From NCBI RefSeq assembly GCF_002835665.1, contig NZ_PIZV01000012.1, forward strand, positions 1 through 64,000: DNA of 64,000 nt. Direction: 5' to 3'. Made by a program: the position numbers and the translations under genes. The notes under the pieces were generated by a model. The model did not search any database. It was not told the origin of the DNA and was given only the letters and a program-made list of their open reading frames with translations. Below are positions 1-9,423 of the stretch, piece after piece. Within the stretch, counting starts at the first letter, position 1. Each line of letters opens with the position of its first letter. The stretch is from Chryseobacterium sp. PMSZPI (GTDB lineage Bacteria; Bacteroidota; Bacteroidia; Flavobacteriales; Weeksellaceae).

Positions 1-17
1 TTTAAAATTCAGTAATA

Positions 18-842
18 ATGAAAAAAAACTTAATTATCTTATCTACAATTTTGTGTTCTAGTTCCGTTATATCACAAGTTGGCATTAATACTTCAAGCCC
101 TAATGCTACTCTTGAAGTATTAGGAGACCCAGCCAATGCTTCTAAATTGGATGGAATTATTCCCCCCAGAATTACAGGTGCAGAATTGCGAGCAAAAAAC
201 TATGGTGCTAGCCAGATAGGAGCTATGGTATATGTAACTTTAGCGGATACTGCACCTGCCGGCCAAACTATCAATGTAACAAGAACAGGATATTTTTCAT
301 TTGATGGTACAGTGTGGCAAGCTGTTTCAACTCCTCCCTTGAACCTGCCCAATGGTACAGGGAGTGTTATTTCCATTAATGGAGTACAACAAATAGCCCA
401 GGAAATTTCCGTAAGAATGTCAGCAGATTGGAATATACCCAGTACAGCATCACTAAGTATAGGTAATATTACAGTCAAAATGATCGACAATTATAATTCT
501 TTTACAGGTTTGGCTACTAGTAATTCCTTTACGATAAATACTACCGGGACTTATTTTTTGACTATGAATTTTTCTGTGCAGCCGCAGGGAAATTCGTATG
601 ATGGTAATTTTTATTATGGCATTTATAATGATTCTGATGCTGCATGGGGATCTCAGCTTTTACAAACATTACATTTGGTAAATGGAGATGTGTCTAACCT
701 GGCTTTCAATGTTGCACTAGACCTTACTGCCGGAAAAATTTATTCATTCAGAATTCTTAAATCTGTCTCCTCAAATTTGATAATAAGAGGTCAATTAAGT
801 GGAAATCCTTCCACCTTTTTCTCTGTTAAACGACTTAAATAA
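18..842 (+). CDS. Secreted VGINT-type surface protein, paralogue 1
   Basis: A 274-residue exported protein of unknown role. Residues 1-19 form a Sec signal peptide (MKKN, hydrophobic core, cut before QVG). The mature N-terminus starts with the QVGINTSSPNATLEV motif, common at the head of Bacteroidota surface and tail-fibre-like proteins. The rest is rich in Thr, Ser, Asn and Gly, as in extended beta folds. The C-terminus SVKRLK resembles the SKRFR end of the next gene, which suggests one family. It is the first of three tandem paralogues. Its 5' end has diverged more than those of the other two. Export is clear; function is not recognised. Confidence 0.85.
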   Translation: MKKNLIILSTILCSSSVISQVGINTSSPNATLEVLGDPANASKLDGIIPPRITGAELRAKNYGASQIGAMVYVTLADTAPAGQTINVTRTGYFSFDGTVWQAVSTPPLNLPNGTGSVISINGVQQIAQEISVRMSADWNIPSTASLSIGNITVKMIDNYNSFTGLATSNSFTINTTGTYFLTMNFSVQPQGNSYDGNFYYGIYNDSDAAWGSQLLQTLHLVNGDVSNLAFNVALDLTAGKIYSFRILKSVSSNLIIRGQLSGNPSTFFSVKRLK

Positions 843-954
843 AAATATTAGGTACCACCATATATCCGAACAATTCTAAATGAATAAGAATATATTATAA
901 TTACCAAGTTTAATTTACGATAACACAAAAAAAATAACTCTTAAAACTTAAACA

Positions 955-1791
955 ATGAAAAAAAACCTAATAACTTTATTTGGAATCTTGTGCTCTGGTT
1001 TGGCCTTCTCGCAAGTTGGTGTAGGTATCAATACTACAAACCCTCAAGCTACTTTAGATATTGTATCTAAAACAGCGACCCCTGCAAACAAAATCATAAA
1101 CGTTCAAAATAGTAATGCTACAGATTCAAATAACCTAAGTATATATGAAGATAGTAGAACTTATATAGGGAAACCGGATAGTGTTACTCCAGATGCTACA
1201 AATGATGCATTGGTTAATATTTATGGTAATGTAACCCGTTCAGCACTTAAATTGGTAAATCCTCCACTTACTCAGGATAAACAAACAGGAAATATTGCGG
1301 CAGGTGTGAATTACGACAGGCTTTCACCTGCATATATCGATGTAAATGGAAATATTGTCAAAGGATATGATGTTGGAGCCGCTACTTCATTAAATTTTGA
1401 TGGAAGCTATAGCCTTACTACGACAGGTTTAAAAATAACGGATATTTCCCCTTCAGCAATGCTTACTTTTAAAATTTATACAGGTCTGGTATTTGGTCCT
1501 GCCGGAACTGGATCTAGCATCTTAGCAACTGCCAATTTTGGTATTAATACAGGATTTACAGTTTCTAATTTCGCATCTGGAAGCGGATCAGGCTCAACAC
1601 GTTATGCCGCTACTGCAACCGCTGTAAATAATGGCAATACAACAATTTCGGCATTTACTTCAACACTTACTTTTGCTTTTGGAACAGGTTCAAGTTTAGA
1701 ATTTTATTACCAAAATAATGCTATATATGCTCGTGTAGTAGGAGGAACTACAGGAAGTATATTAATATTTGAATCAAAAAGATTTAGATAA
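955..1791 (+). CDS. Secreted VGINT-type surface protein, paralogue 2
   Basis: A 278-residue exported protein. Signal peptide at residues 1-19, then QVGVGINTTNPQATLDI. The body is low in charge and rich in Thr, Gly, Ser and Asn, and it ends in ESKRFR like its upstream neighbour. Bases 984-1040 are identical to bases 1895-1951 of the next gene although the downstream codons differ completely. The shared signal peptide and head motif therefore behave like a conserved cassette fused to a variable body. The gap to the previous gene is about 110 bp and to the next about 75 bp, so co-transcription is possible. No function recognised. Confidence 0.85.
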   Translation: MKKNLITLFGILCSGLAFSQVGVGINTTNPQATLDIVSKTATPANKIINVQNSNATDSNNLSIYEDSRTYIGKPDSVTPDATNDALVNIYGNVTRSALKLVNPPLTQDKQTGNIAAGVNYDRLSPAYIDVNGNIVKGYDVGAATSLNFDGSYSLTTTGLKITDISPSAMLTFKIYTGLVFGPAGTGSSILATANFGINTGFTVSNFASGSGSGSTRYAATATAVNNGNTTISAFTSTLTFAFGTGSSLEFYYQNNAIYARVVGGTTGSILIFESKRFR

Positions 1792-1865
1792 GTCTTTTTA
1801 TTTTTTTGTTAATGTTGATATATATTGTAAGATTCTAATATACACAAATTAAAAAATTAATAGCA

Positions 1866-3095
1866 ATGAAAAAAAACTTAATAATTTTATTTGCAATCTT
1901 GTGCTCTGGTTTGGCCTTCTCGCAAGTTGGTGTAGGTATCAATACTACAAATCCGCAAGGAGTTTTCCATGTGGATGGAGCCAAAGATAATCCAGCAACG
2001 GGAACTCCTACTGTTGCACAGCAAGCCAATGATGTGGTAGTACTTAATAACGGCTATGTGGGAATAGGTACAGTATTACCCAAGCAACAATTACATATTA
2101 CTGAGCTTAATACTACGAGTGGAATAACAAACAGCTTTATCTCAGGAATAGCTATTACGGGAAATGGAACAGCTTCAACATTATCCGGACCTGGTTTCTA
2201 TCTTGAAAATCTAGCAGCAGCGGCAGGAAATAAAGTTTTAAAAATCAATTACACTCAAAATGCGACAGAACCTGTTTTGAATTTTCAAGCTGTAAGTGAT
2301 AATGCAGGAATAAGTAGTGGACAAATATTATCTATTACACGTTCGGGAAAAGTAGGAATAAACAATACTGGCAACCCGGCAAGTAATCTCTCTATAAATG
2401 GAAATGCTTCTATTGGTAATGGTTATGCCAATACTGCAGCTCCAACAAACGGAGCAATTATTCAAGGGAATGTCGGGATTGGAACTACCGCACCATCAAC
2501 CAGATTACATATTAATTCTGCTACAAACGGAGCTGTACGAATTGTTGATGGTACACAGGGAGCTAACAAAGTCCTAACATCGGATGCAAGTGGAACAGCA
2601 ACATGGCAAGCTCCCACGGTACAATCTGTTACGGGAATAGCAACATCGGGTTCCATTGATATTCCCTTTGCTGATTCTTCAACCTATATGGCAACTGGAA
2701 ATAAAATCACGTTGCCTTCTGGGAAATGGGCTCTCACCATTACTCAGCTTATACGTGTTAACGGGACACTAGCAGTGGGACAAAAAATGTTTGTAAGAAG
2801 TACTTTCTCAGACCAAACTTTGGCAGTAGGGGCTATTGGTACTCAATCCACAGATGTAATAAGACCTACTTTAATGAGTTTTTCTGTGGTAGGCCCTATA
2901 GCTGTAGCAGGAAATACTATAGAAAATGCGGTAACAGGTTCTGTTTTCATCAATAATACCTCGGGAGGAGACAAAACTTATACTTATATTGTAGGAGCTG
3001 CTGTCACACAAGGAAGTCCTCCCAGTTCAACTTTCATAAGCGGCTATGGAGGCAATTGGTCTGAAAATGCATTATATGCTATCGCAATTAACTAG
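1866..3095 (+). CDS. Secreted VGINT/VGIGT-repeat surface protein, paralogue 3
   Basis: A 409-residue exported protein. It shares signal peptide and QVGVGINTTNPQ head with paralogue 2. Inside are further copies of the same kind of unit: GYVGIGTVLPKQQLHI, GKVGINNTGNPASNLSI and GNVGIGTTAPSTRLHI. These are followed by a LTSDASGTATWQAP segment frequent in Bacteroidota proteins with trimeric fibre-like heads. The C-terminal 140 residues form a separate, probably beta-rich domain. This layout suggests a fibrous stalk with a terminal domain displayed at the cell surface (inference). No sorting signal of the type IX kind was obvious to me at the C-terminus. Confidence 0.85.
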   Translation: MKKNLIILFAILCSGLAFSQVGVGINTTNPQGVFHVDGAKDNPATGTPTVAQQANDVVVLNNGYVGIGTVLPKQQLHITELNTTSGITNSFISGIAITGNGTASTLSGPGFYLENLAAAAGNKVLKINYTQNATEPVLNFQAVSDNAGISSGQILSITRSGKVGINNTGNPASNLSINGNASIGNGYANTAAPTNGAIIQGNVGIGTTAPSTRLHINSATNGAVRIVDGTQGANKVLTSDASGTATWQAPTVQSVTGIATSGSIDIPFADSSTYMATGNKITLPSGKWALTITQLIRVNGTLAVGQKMFVRSTFSDQTLAVGAIGTQSTDVIRPTLMSFSVVGPIAVAGNTIENAVTGSVFINNTSGGDKTYTYIVGAAVTQGSPPSSTFISGYGGNWSENALYAIAIN

Positions 3096-3124
3096 GTATT
3101 AAACCATACACAAATGATGTATGA

Positions 3125-3132
3125 TAACTTTG
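3125..3132 (+). promoter_or_regulatory. Candidate -7 element (TAACTTTG) before lipoprotein gene
   Basis: TAACTTTG matches the Bacteroidota -7 consensus TAnnTTTG and lies 48 bp before the ATG at 3180. No clear -33 TTG was found at the expected distance, so the call is tentative. Confidence 0.4.
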
Positions 3133-3179
3133 ATAACCACCATTTTCTATAATGAGACCATTAAAAATAATCTATTACC

Positions 3180-3569
3180 ATGAAAAAGTTATTTTTATCA
3201 ATTGTTTTAGGGGGAGCTGCTCTTTTAGTAACAGGATGTAAGCAGCCTGCGAAGACTGTTTCTTCAAAACCTCAAACTCTGGTTAGCACTGACAATATTG
3301 TGAAAAATGTTTATGTTGATGATGAGTTTGGAGATGATGAAATGGAAGTTGTTATTAATAATACTCACAATACTGTAATAATCCATTTTGAAGGGGAAAC
3401 CTACCAATTGAGTAAAAACAATGATTTGCCAAGCTATACAGCGGAAAATCCAGAATACAGATTTTCTGATATTAAAGGCGAAATTACTTTTTTAAAAAAG
3501 GACTCTGAGATGGTTCTCTTTCACCATGAACCCAATAATAAAAAATCATCAGAAAAAGCTTCCAATTAA
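3180..3569 (+). CDS. Small lipoprotein
   Basis: A 129-residue predicted lipoprotein. The signal sequence ends in a lipobox (LVTGC) with the lipidated Cys at residue 20. The mature part is acidic in the middle (DDEFGDDEMEVV) with a Lys/Asn/Ser-rich tail. It may be a compact beta fold, but I recognise no family. It follows the three surface proteins on the same strand with its own candidate promoter. The next small gene starts 19 bp after its stop, so the two are probably co-transcribed. Confidence 0.8.
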   Translation: MKKLFLSIVLGGAALLVTGCKQPAKTVSSKPQTLVSTDNIVKNVYVDDEFGDDEMEVVINNTHNTVIIHFEGETYQLSKNNDLPSYTAENPEYRFSDIKGEITFLKKDSEMVLFHHEPNNKKSSEKASN

Positions 3570-3588
3570 TTTTGCTAAATCAATCATT

Positions 3589-3843
3589 ATGAATTATCAA
3601 CAAGCTATTCAACATAAAAAAGAGATTCTAAAGAATACTAACGAACTTATCACTGTCCCATATTTTGAAATTCTGATTGTTCCTTCAAAAGCAGAAGACT
3701 TTGAAAGATTTATGAAATATTATAAACTGTTTCCAAAAGAATTTAATGATAACACCTGTACCAAATTTTCGACTGATAATGCATACATGGTGTACAGATT
3801 TTGTGAAGATAATGCTTTAAATTTTAGGGAGGGGAAAATATAA
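3589..3843 (+). CDS. Small hypothetical cytoplasmic protein
   Basis: An 85-residue protein with no signal peptide or membrane segment (MNYQQAIQHKK to NFREGKI). I chose the ATG at 3589 because it begins just after the lipoprotein stop. The in-frame ATG at 3526 would overlap that gene by 44 bp and add an unlikely low-complexity N-terminus. It has an alternating charge and hydrophobic pattern with aromatic residues (FERFMKYYKLF). Family and function are not recognised. A strong hairpin terminator lies about 100 bp downstream. Confidence 0.6.
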   Translation: MNYQQAIQHKKEILKNTNELITVPYFEILIVPSKAEDFERFMKYYKLFPKEFNDNTCTKFSTDNAYMVYRFCEDNALNFREGKI

Positions 3844-3943
3844 TCATTCTGAATAATTATTATAAAAATTAAAATTTTGTCTTATTCCGAAATTGGATAC
3901 GATTCTAAAAACACATACACTAATACACTAAAATTTAAAAAGC

Positions 3944-3976
3944 AAAACCTTCGCAATAGCGGAGGTTTTATTTTAT
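3944..3976 (+). terminator. Rho-independent terminator
   Basis: An 11-bp stem (AAAACCTTCGC with GCGGAGGTTTT, one G-U pair) and AATA loop are followed by a T-rich tract. It ends the plus-strand operon whose last gene stops at 3843. The remaining stretch to the tRNA (3977-4194) shows no gene. Confidence 0.85.
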
Positions 3977-4194
3977 AATTTGGAAATACATATAAATTTT
4001 AAAAATATTGTTAATAACACAAGTTAAAAACTCACACCAGTTGGGAGAATAGTAAAAAGGCTGCTAAAAAAGAGGGGCTAATACTATAAAAAATGGTTGG
4101 AGGCTAAACAGAAACTAAAGGCTTTTTAAGTCGCTATATTTTTTATCAATATCCACAAAGATAACCTGATTGCGTTTATAACTGTGTATATAAT

Positions 4195-4221
4195 AAAAAA
4201 AGCCCCTAAAAAGGAGCTTTT
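4195..4221 (-). terminator. Terminator of tRNA-Arg transcript
   Basis: Read on the minus strand, AAAAGCTCC pairs with GGGGCTTTT (one G-U pair) and a run of T follows. It starts directly after the 3' end of the tRNA gene. Confidence 0.75.
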
Positions 4222-4222
4222 G

Positions 4223-4294
4223 TGACCGCAGAAGGATTCGAACCCTCACTGTCGGAGCCGAAATCCGAAGTTCTATCCATTAAACTATGCAGCC
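4223..4294 (-). tRNA. tRNA-Arg, anticodon UCG
   Basis: The minus strand folds into a full cloverleaf. The acceptor stem is GGCTGCA with TGCGGTC (two G-U pairs) and discriminator A. The anticodon stem is TCGGA/TCCGA with loop TTTCGGC, giving anticodon TCG that reads CGA and other CGN codons. The T arm is GAGGG-TTCGAAT-CCTTC. The 72-nt length includes a four-base variable loop. CCA is not encoded. Confidence 0.95.
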
Positions 4295-4300
4295 GTATTC

Positions 4301-4359
4301 ATCAGTAATGAATGATAAGTAATGAGTAATTCTCAAATTACTTATCATTCATTACTGAT
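4301..4359. repeat. Perfect 23-bp inverted repeat with 13-nt loop
   Basis: Bases 4301-4323 are the exact reverse complement of 4337-4359, separated by 13 nt. It sits between the tRNA 5' end and the stop codon of the barrel gene (4370). No T-run follows on the minus side, so it is not a typical intrinsic terminator. It could stop readthrough into the tRNA or stabilise the barrel mRNA 3' end. Confidence 0.9.
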
Positions 4360-4369
4360 TACTTATATT

Positions 4370-6136
4370 TTAGAAGGTAATCTTCACACCACCCAAAATC
4401 TGAGGACCCAAAACTTTATAAGCTTTGTACGTCTGATATTTTGAGCCCAGAAGATTATTTCCGAGTGCGAAAATACTGAAATTTTTGTGAATTTTATACT
4501 CTGCAGAAAGATTTAAATCAGCGTAACCACCAACTTTATCGTTTGTATTCTCCGTAGACTGGAAAATCATACCAGGATTGGCAACCCCTTCAATCGTATA
4601 AGAATTTGTCGTTCTGTCACTTGCAAAGATTCCTTTGAAACCTAACAATAATTTTTTGTCAAGCATTGTATATTTAGCTCCGATGCTAGCATTGAACAAC
4701 GGAACGTTGTAAATATTGTCGTAATTCTTTAAACTGTACTTTGTAAACCTTAGCTCTCCATCAATAATTAGGTTTGCTAATGGAAAATACTGCACACTAC
4801 CTTTGATATCACTTATATTTCCGTCGTCATATACCGCAGAAAATGTATTGGCAAAATCATAAGCAGAACGATTCATGGTGTAGTTATTATCAAAAAGGCT
4901 ATTCGCCTTGAAGAACATAATATCTTTCATCTTTCCAAAGCCTGCAGAGAAGTCGTATTTCAACGTTTCATCAATATCTCCTCTCAATCCTACATAAAAA
5001 TGATATTTGGTCTCTGTTGGCTTTAAATACTGATCAGAAAGAATATATGGATTGGCCTGCAACATATCGCCATATGTATTAAGCTTTAGACCTCCGTCTA
5101 CCCCACCGTAGAATTTAAATTCTTTAGCTGCCGCAAACTGGAATTCAGCTTGTGGAAACCAATAGGTTTTATTGTTCTTTACCTGATCCATTAGCTTATT
5201 TGAGTTTTTAGCATTCAGGAAAGAAAACCCTGAACCTAACATCAAATAAGATTCTCCTTTTCTAAAAGTTACTTTTGGAGTCAAATTAGTATTGAAAAAA
5301 TTGGAAGAGTTTTTATCTACTATCGCAAAATCTGTTTTTACAGCTTCCAATCCTACTCCTAAATCAGCATTCAGATTAATTCCTGATTTACCCAGCTCAA
5401 CGGCATGTTTCGAAAAATTAGCCAAAATGGAAACCTGGTTTTCCTGAGCATCAAAATGATCTTTCAGGAATGATGATTTTACTCTTACATCATTTAAGAT
5501 TTCATTAGAATAAAAATCATAGTATCCATTCACCTTAAACTGGTTTACCTTCTGCTTCAAATCAACATCTGCAGATGGTTGCAGGGCATAAATTCCATAA
5601 TAATTATAGTTGTCTAATCCATACTCGGCATTGATATTGAATTTTCCTTTTTCTCCGTAAGAATTTAAGAAAGCTCCGATCGTAGCTGACGTTTGACCTG
5701 ATTTCCAATCATAATCTTTTTTAAGACCACTTGTAGAAAGTAAATGAACATCCGCTCCTACTTCAAACTTATTTTCAAGGGTTTTGGAAACATTTCCATC
5801 TAACAGGATTTTACCATAATTACCCATGCCAAACTGGACGTAATTATTCTGGGCTGTTCCATCGAATTTTGGAGCAACATCCTCCCCTTGAATTGTTGAA
5901 GTTTTAAAATCCGAAACCGCAGGAACATCCGTAATGGTATATTTTACGGGGTTCTGTGATTTCTCTTCCGGAGGATAATTCTTAATGGTTTCTACCGAAG
6001 TCTTCTTCTTCTCGATCTTCTTCACTTCCGGTTCTCTTTTTTTATTAAGAACCAGTTTTTCCTCTTTGATCTGGGAAAACGCCACCGACGAAACCCCTAA
6101 AAATAATATGGATAATAATTGAATTTTTCTGTTCAT
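4370..6136 (-). CDS. Outer-membrane beta-barrel protein, TonB-receptor-like
   Basis: A 588-residue exported protein. Signal peptide at residues 1-21 (cut after AFS). A Lys/Glu-rich, low-complexity stretch follows to about residue 55, then a long series of alternating amphipathic beta strands. The end ILGGVKITF has the terminal Phe typical of outer-membrane barrels. The C-terminal strands (NFSIFALGNNLLGSKYQ) resemble TonB-dependent receptors, but I see no plug domain or TonB box and the length is short for that family. It starts 70 bp after the TPR gene on the same strand, so the two are likely one unit. It may be a barrel paired with a periplasmic TPR partner. Confidence 0.8.
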   Translation of the reverse strand: MNRKIQLLSILFLGVSSVAFSQIKEEKLVLNKKREPEVKKIEKKKTSVETIKNYPPEEKSQNPVKYTITDVPAVSDFKTSTIQGEDVAPKFDGTAQNNYVQFGMGNYGKILLDGNVSKTLENKFEVGADVHLLSTSGLKKDYDWKSGQTSATIGAFLNSYGEKGKFNINAEYGLDNYNYYGIYALQPSADVDLKQKVNQFKVNGYYDFYSNEILNDVRVKSSFLKDHFDAQENQVSILANFSKHAVELGKSGINLNADLGVGLEAVKTDFAIVDKNSSNFFNTNLTPKVTFRKGESYLMLGSGFSFLNAKNSNKLMDQVKNNKTYWFPQAEFQFAAAKEFKFYGGVDGGLKLNTYGDMLQANPYILSDQYLKPTETKYHFYVGLRGDIDETLKYDFSAGFGKMKDIMFFKANSLFDNNYTMNRSAYDFANTFSAVYDDGNISDIKGSVQYFPLANLIIDGELRFTKYSLKNYDNIYNVPLFNASIGAKYTMLDKKLLLGFKGIFASDRTTNSYTIEGVANPGMIFQSTENTNDKVGGYADLNLSAEYKIHKNFSIFALGNNLLGSKYQTYKAYKVLGPQILGGVKITF

Positions 6137-6206
6137 TACTATTGGGTGTATTTGTGTATTGATACAAAAAGTACAATGACTTTCACATCAATAGGATACT
6201 ACATTT

Positions 6207-9170
6207 TTACTTTTTAATCTGCTTTTTAACATCCTTAGCTTCTGCAACGATTTCAGGGAAATCTTTGTAGTTGGCAATAATCTGGTCGCATGTATAACTC
6301 GCCTGATAATTATCTTTCAAACCAATATAATTTTTAGCCATCAATACTAAAGCCTTCGCACCCCAATATTCTTCTGATGCATAGTTATTGGCAAGCTTAA
6401 AGATCGTTTCATTGGAAGATTTAAATGCTTTACCTTTATTCTGATAATAAGCTTTAGCATATAACGCTTCTGCCGCTACTGTTGTATTGGAAGATTTTTC
6501 AAGAGAAGCATATGCAGATTGTGCATCCTTATCTTTTCCTGAATTCATCAGACTTCTTGCTTTAATTACTTTGGCTGTTTCAATCACAGCAGCAGAATTC
6601 TTAGAATTAGCAATCACCGCATTAGCTAATTTTTCAGCTTCAGAGAAGTTCTTTTCATTAGCATATAGCTTCATCAACTCCACATTCGCATAATTTTTGA
6701 TGCTGATATCGGAAGAGTTCCTAATACTTTCAAGATATTTTTTCGCTTCGGCAGTATTACCTTGTGCAATAAAAATCTGTGCTAAACGGGTTTGTGCATC
6801 ATCCTGATAATCGTTCTGAACAGCAGCCACTTCCTGTAAAACAAGAAGTGCTTTTGTTGAATTATTCGTTTGATAATAACTTTCTCCTAATTCATATTTA
6901 GCTTGATAAAGACCTTCTCCTGTAGGGTTTTGCGTTAAATATTTCTCATAATAAGAAATAGCATTTTTATAGTCTTTCTTAGAAAAATATTGCTTCCCGG
7001 TAGATAAATTGATTTCATCAATTTCTGATGCATCAACATTAACTCCTATATTTCTTGCAAAGTTTTCATAGCCTGAAACATCTCCGGTTTTCGTGAAAAT
7101 AGGTTTTGCTGCCTGAACGATTTTCTGTGCATAAGCTGTATTTTTATACTGTTCTGCCAAAGATTTCAATTCGGAAAGCGCTTTATCATTCTGATTTTGA
7201 TCGATGTAATTCTGAGCCCTATAAATAGAAGCATTCGCAATAAGATCTTTATCTGAAGACGTTTTGATTACTTTTCCAAAATAATCATTGGAATTGGCAA
7301 AATCATCCTGAGCTGCATAAGCTGTTCCTATTTCGTATTGGGCATCATCATAATATTCGGAATTCGGATATTTCGATAAAAGGTTCTTTAGATTATTAAT
7401 TTTTGCCTGCGTATCTCCTTTAAATCCTAAAGCCATTGCTTTTTGGTATAGCGTATAATCCGTTGCATCATCGTTTTTATCATAGATGGCAATGGCTTCA
7501 TTCAGATCATTATTAGCATAATGGATGTCTGCCAAACGAAGTTCTGCATCATTTTTAAATTCAGGTTTCGGATTAGTCAGGTATTGTTTGAAATAGGTCG
7601 CTGCCTGATCAAATTTTTTAGATTTAAAATAAGCATATCCTAAATCATATGGTAACTGTTGTTTTTCCGGGAAATTCTCGTTAAGAAGTTTTTCGTAACG
7701 AACTATAGCAGACGGATAATTTCCTTTCTGGTAATATACCTGAGCCAGCCAATATAAAGCTCTGCTGTTAAATTCTTTATTAATATTAAATCCGAGACTT
7801 CTCAGGAAATACTTTTCGGCCTCGTCATAATTTCCTTTATTAAATTCTTCCGTCCCTAATAAATAAGAAACTTCCTGATCTACTTTATTGATCTCAGGAG
7901 TCGAATTCTGTAACCTGTCGATAGCATTCAACGTTTCTTTATAGTTTCCGGAATACAAATATGATTTCACCAATAACGATCTCATTTCTGATGCATTGGC
8001 TCCATCCTGATTTTCGTTGATATAACTTTGAATAACCGCTGACGGACTTTCAAATGGGTTTCCGATATCGTAACTCAATTTCGCGTACTGCTCATGAGCC
8101 AGTTTTTTCACTTTCGCATCATACTCCATCTGATAAGAAGAACGGAATGCAGAAAGTGCTTCCTGCTTTTTATCAACTGCCAGATAAGCATTTCCCAATT
8201 GATAATAAGCGTTCTGTGCTAATGCAGAATTGCTGTTGATAAGCTGGTTATAGTAAGAGACTGCCTCGTCGTATTTTTTAAGCTGAGCCGCTACAAACCC
8301 CATTTCATATAAGTCGTTCTCAGACGGACTTTGTTGTACGTTCAGATAATCTTTCAAATGTGGATAAGCAGAAGTATAATCCTTCTTCATAAAGTAACTC
8401 TCTCCAATGATCTTATGAACTTCCGCTTTATAAGAATCTGAAATATTTTCGTTCAATAAAGAATTTCCTTCAGAAATAGCCTTGTCATAATTCTTATCAT
8501 TATAGTACATCTGTACATAATAAGGACGTACCAGCTTGGAAAACTTATCCTGATCTTTTATAGAATCAAAATATTGAAAAGCTTTATCATTCTGCCTGTT
8601 GCTGTAATATAGATGGCCCAGCATATAGGCAATATCTCCTTTTTGAGACTGATCCGCCGTTTTATAAGCTTCTTCCAAAGCATCAATAGCTCCTTTAGAA
8701 TCTCCCGTCATAAACTTGGCATATCCCAATTTTAGAATATACTGTGTATTTTCCTCTTTAGAAAGTTGATATTGGTTTACTTTTTTCAAAGTTTCCAAAG
8801 CTTTATCAAAATCTTTCTTAGCCAAATAATAATCGGCCAAAGGAAGATTTGCCTGAGCAAAATAAGCAGAATTCGGATATTCTTTCATAAAAGCCGTTAA
8901 TCCTTCTTCCGCATGATTCTTCTGAAGAATCACTCCGATCACATTATCAAAAAATTGCGCCGCCTCCTTTTTCGAACGTGACAAATTCTGATTGTAGAAA
9001 TATTGTCGTGCATATTCGTATTGGGAGGCGTTGTATATTTTGGTCTGGTAAAGATTTTCAGCTAGATTGAATCTATAATTTTCTTTCTGTGTAAAATATT
9101 GAGACTGTTGAGCATCGGAGATTCCGAAATAAATGACCGCAGCCGCTAAAAGTATTTTTTTTGATTTCAT
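6207..9170 (-). CDS. Exported tetratricopeptide-repeat protein
   Basis: A 987-residue protein with signal peptide (residues 1-20, cut after SDA) and TPR-like helical repeats over nearly the whole length. Typical repeat cores are visible (ALETLKKVNQYQL, AISYYEKYLTQNPTGEGLYQAKYELGESYYQT). Such solenoids act as scaffolds for protein-protein contacts, here in the periplasm. There is no lipobox. The outer-membrane barrel gene lies directly downstream with a 70-bp gap, and the pair probably works together (inference from layout). It is far longer than common TPR adaptors, and no specific gene name can be assigned. Confidence 0.85.
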   Translation of the reverse strand: MKSKKILLAAAVIYFGISDAQQSQYFTQKENYRFNLAENLYQTKIYNASQYEYARQYFYNQNLSRSKKEAAQFFDNVIGVILQKNHAEEGLTAFMKEYPNSAYFAQANLPLADYYLAKKDFDKALETLKKVNQYQLSKEENTQYILKLGYAKFMTGDSKGAIDALEEAYKTADQSQKGDIAYMLGHLYYSNRQNDKAFQYFDSIKDQDKFSKLVRPYYVQMYYNDKNYDKAISEGNSLLNENISDSYKAEVHKIIGESYFMKKDYTSAYPHLKDYLNVQQSPSENDLYEMGFVAAQLKKYDEAVSYYNQLINSNSALAQNAYYQLGNAYLAVDKKQEALSAFRSSYQMEYDAKVKKLAHEQYAKLSYDIGNPFESPSAVIQSYINENQDGANASEMRSLLVKSYLYSGNYKETLNAIDRLQNSTPEINKVDQEVSYLLGTEEFNKGNYDEAEKYFLRSLGFNINKEFNSRALYWLAQVYYQKGNYPSAIVRYEKLLNENFPEKQQLPYDLGYAYFKSKKFDQAATYFKQYLTNPKPEFKNDAELRLADIHYANNDLNEAIAIYDKNDDATDYTLYQKAMALGFKGDTQAKINNLKNLLSKYPNSEYYDDAQYEIGTAYAAQDDFANSNDYFGKVIKTSSDKDLIANASIYRAQNYIDQNQNDKALSELKSLAEQYKNTAYAQKIVQAAKPIFTKTGDVSGYENFARNIGVNVDASEIDEINLSTGKQYFSKKDYKNAISYYEKYLTQNPTGEGLYQAKYELGESYYQTNNSTKALLVLQEVAAVQNDYQDDAQTRLAQIFIAQGNTAEAKKYLESIRNSSDISIKNYANVELMKLYANEKNFSEAEKLANAVIANSKNSAAVIETAKVIKARSLMNSGKDKDAQSAYASLEKSSNTTVAAEALYAKAYYQNKGKAFKSSNETIFKLANNYASEEYWGAKALVLMAKNYIGLKDNYQASYTCDQIIANYKDFPEIVAEAKDVKKQIKK

Positions 9171-9423
9171 TCTTCTTGATATAAGAAAATTAGTCTACAT
9201 AAGTTAACGAAAATATTAAAAACTTATTGTTTAAGCAAGTTTTAACAGATTTAATAATCTAAAATATCAAATTCGCAACAATGAAATCATTTCACTGTTT
9301 TATGATAAAAATTCTTACTTTAGTCTGATAAAAAATTAAACAACTTAAGTATACCTTTCAAAATTCTTTTGATTTGATACTTTTTCAACAGCAGCTAAAA
9401 ACATACCAGAAACCTTCTATGTC

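Noticed and set aside
8054..8239. Plus-strand frame inside the TPR gene
   Set aside because: It lies wholly within a clear coding region on the other strand.
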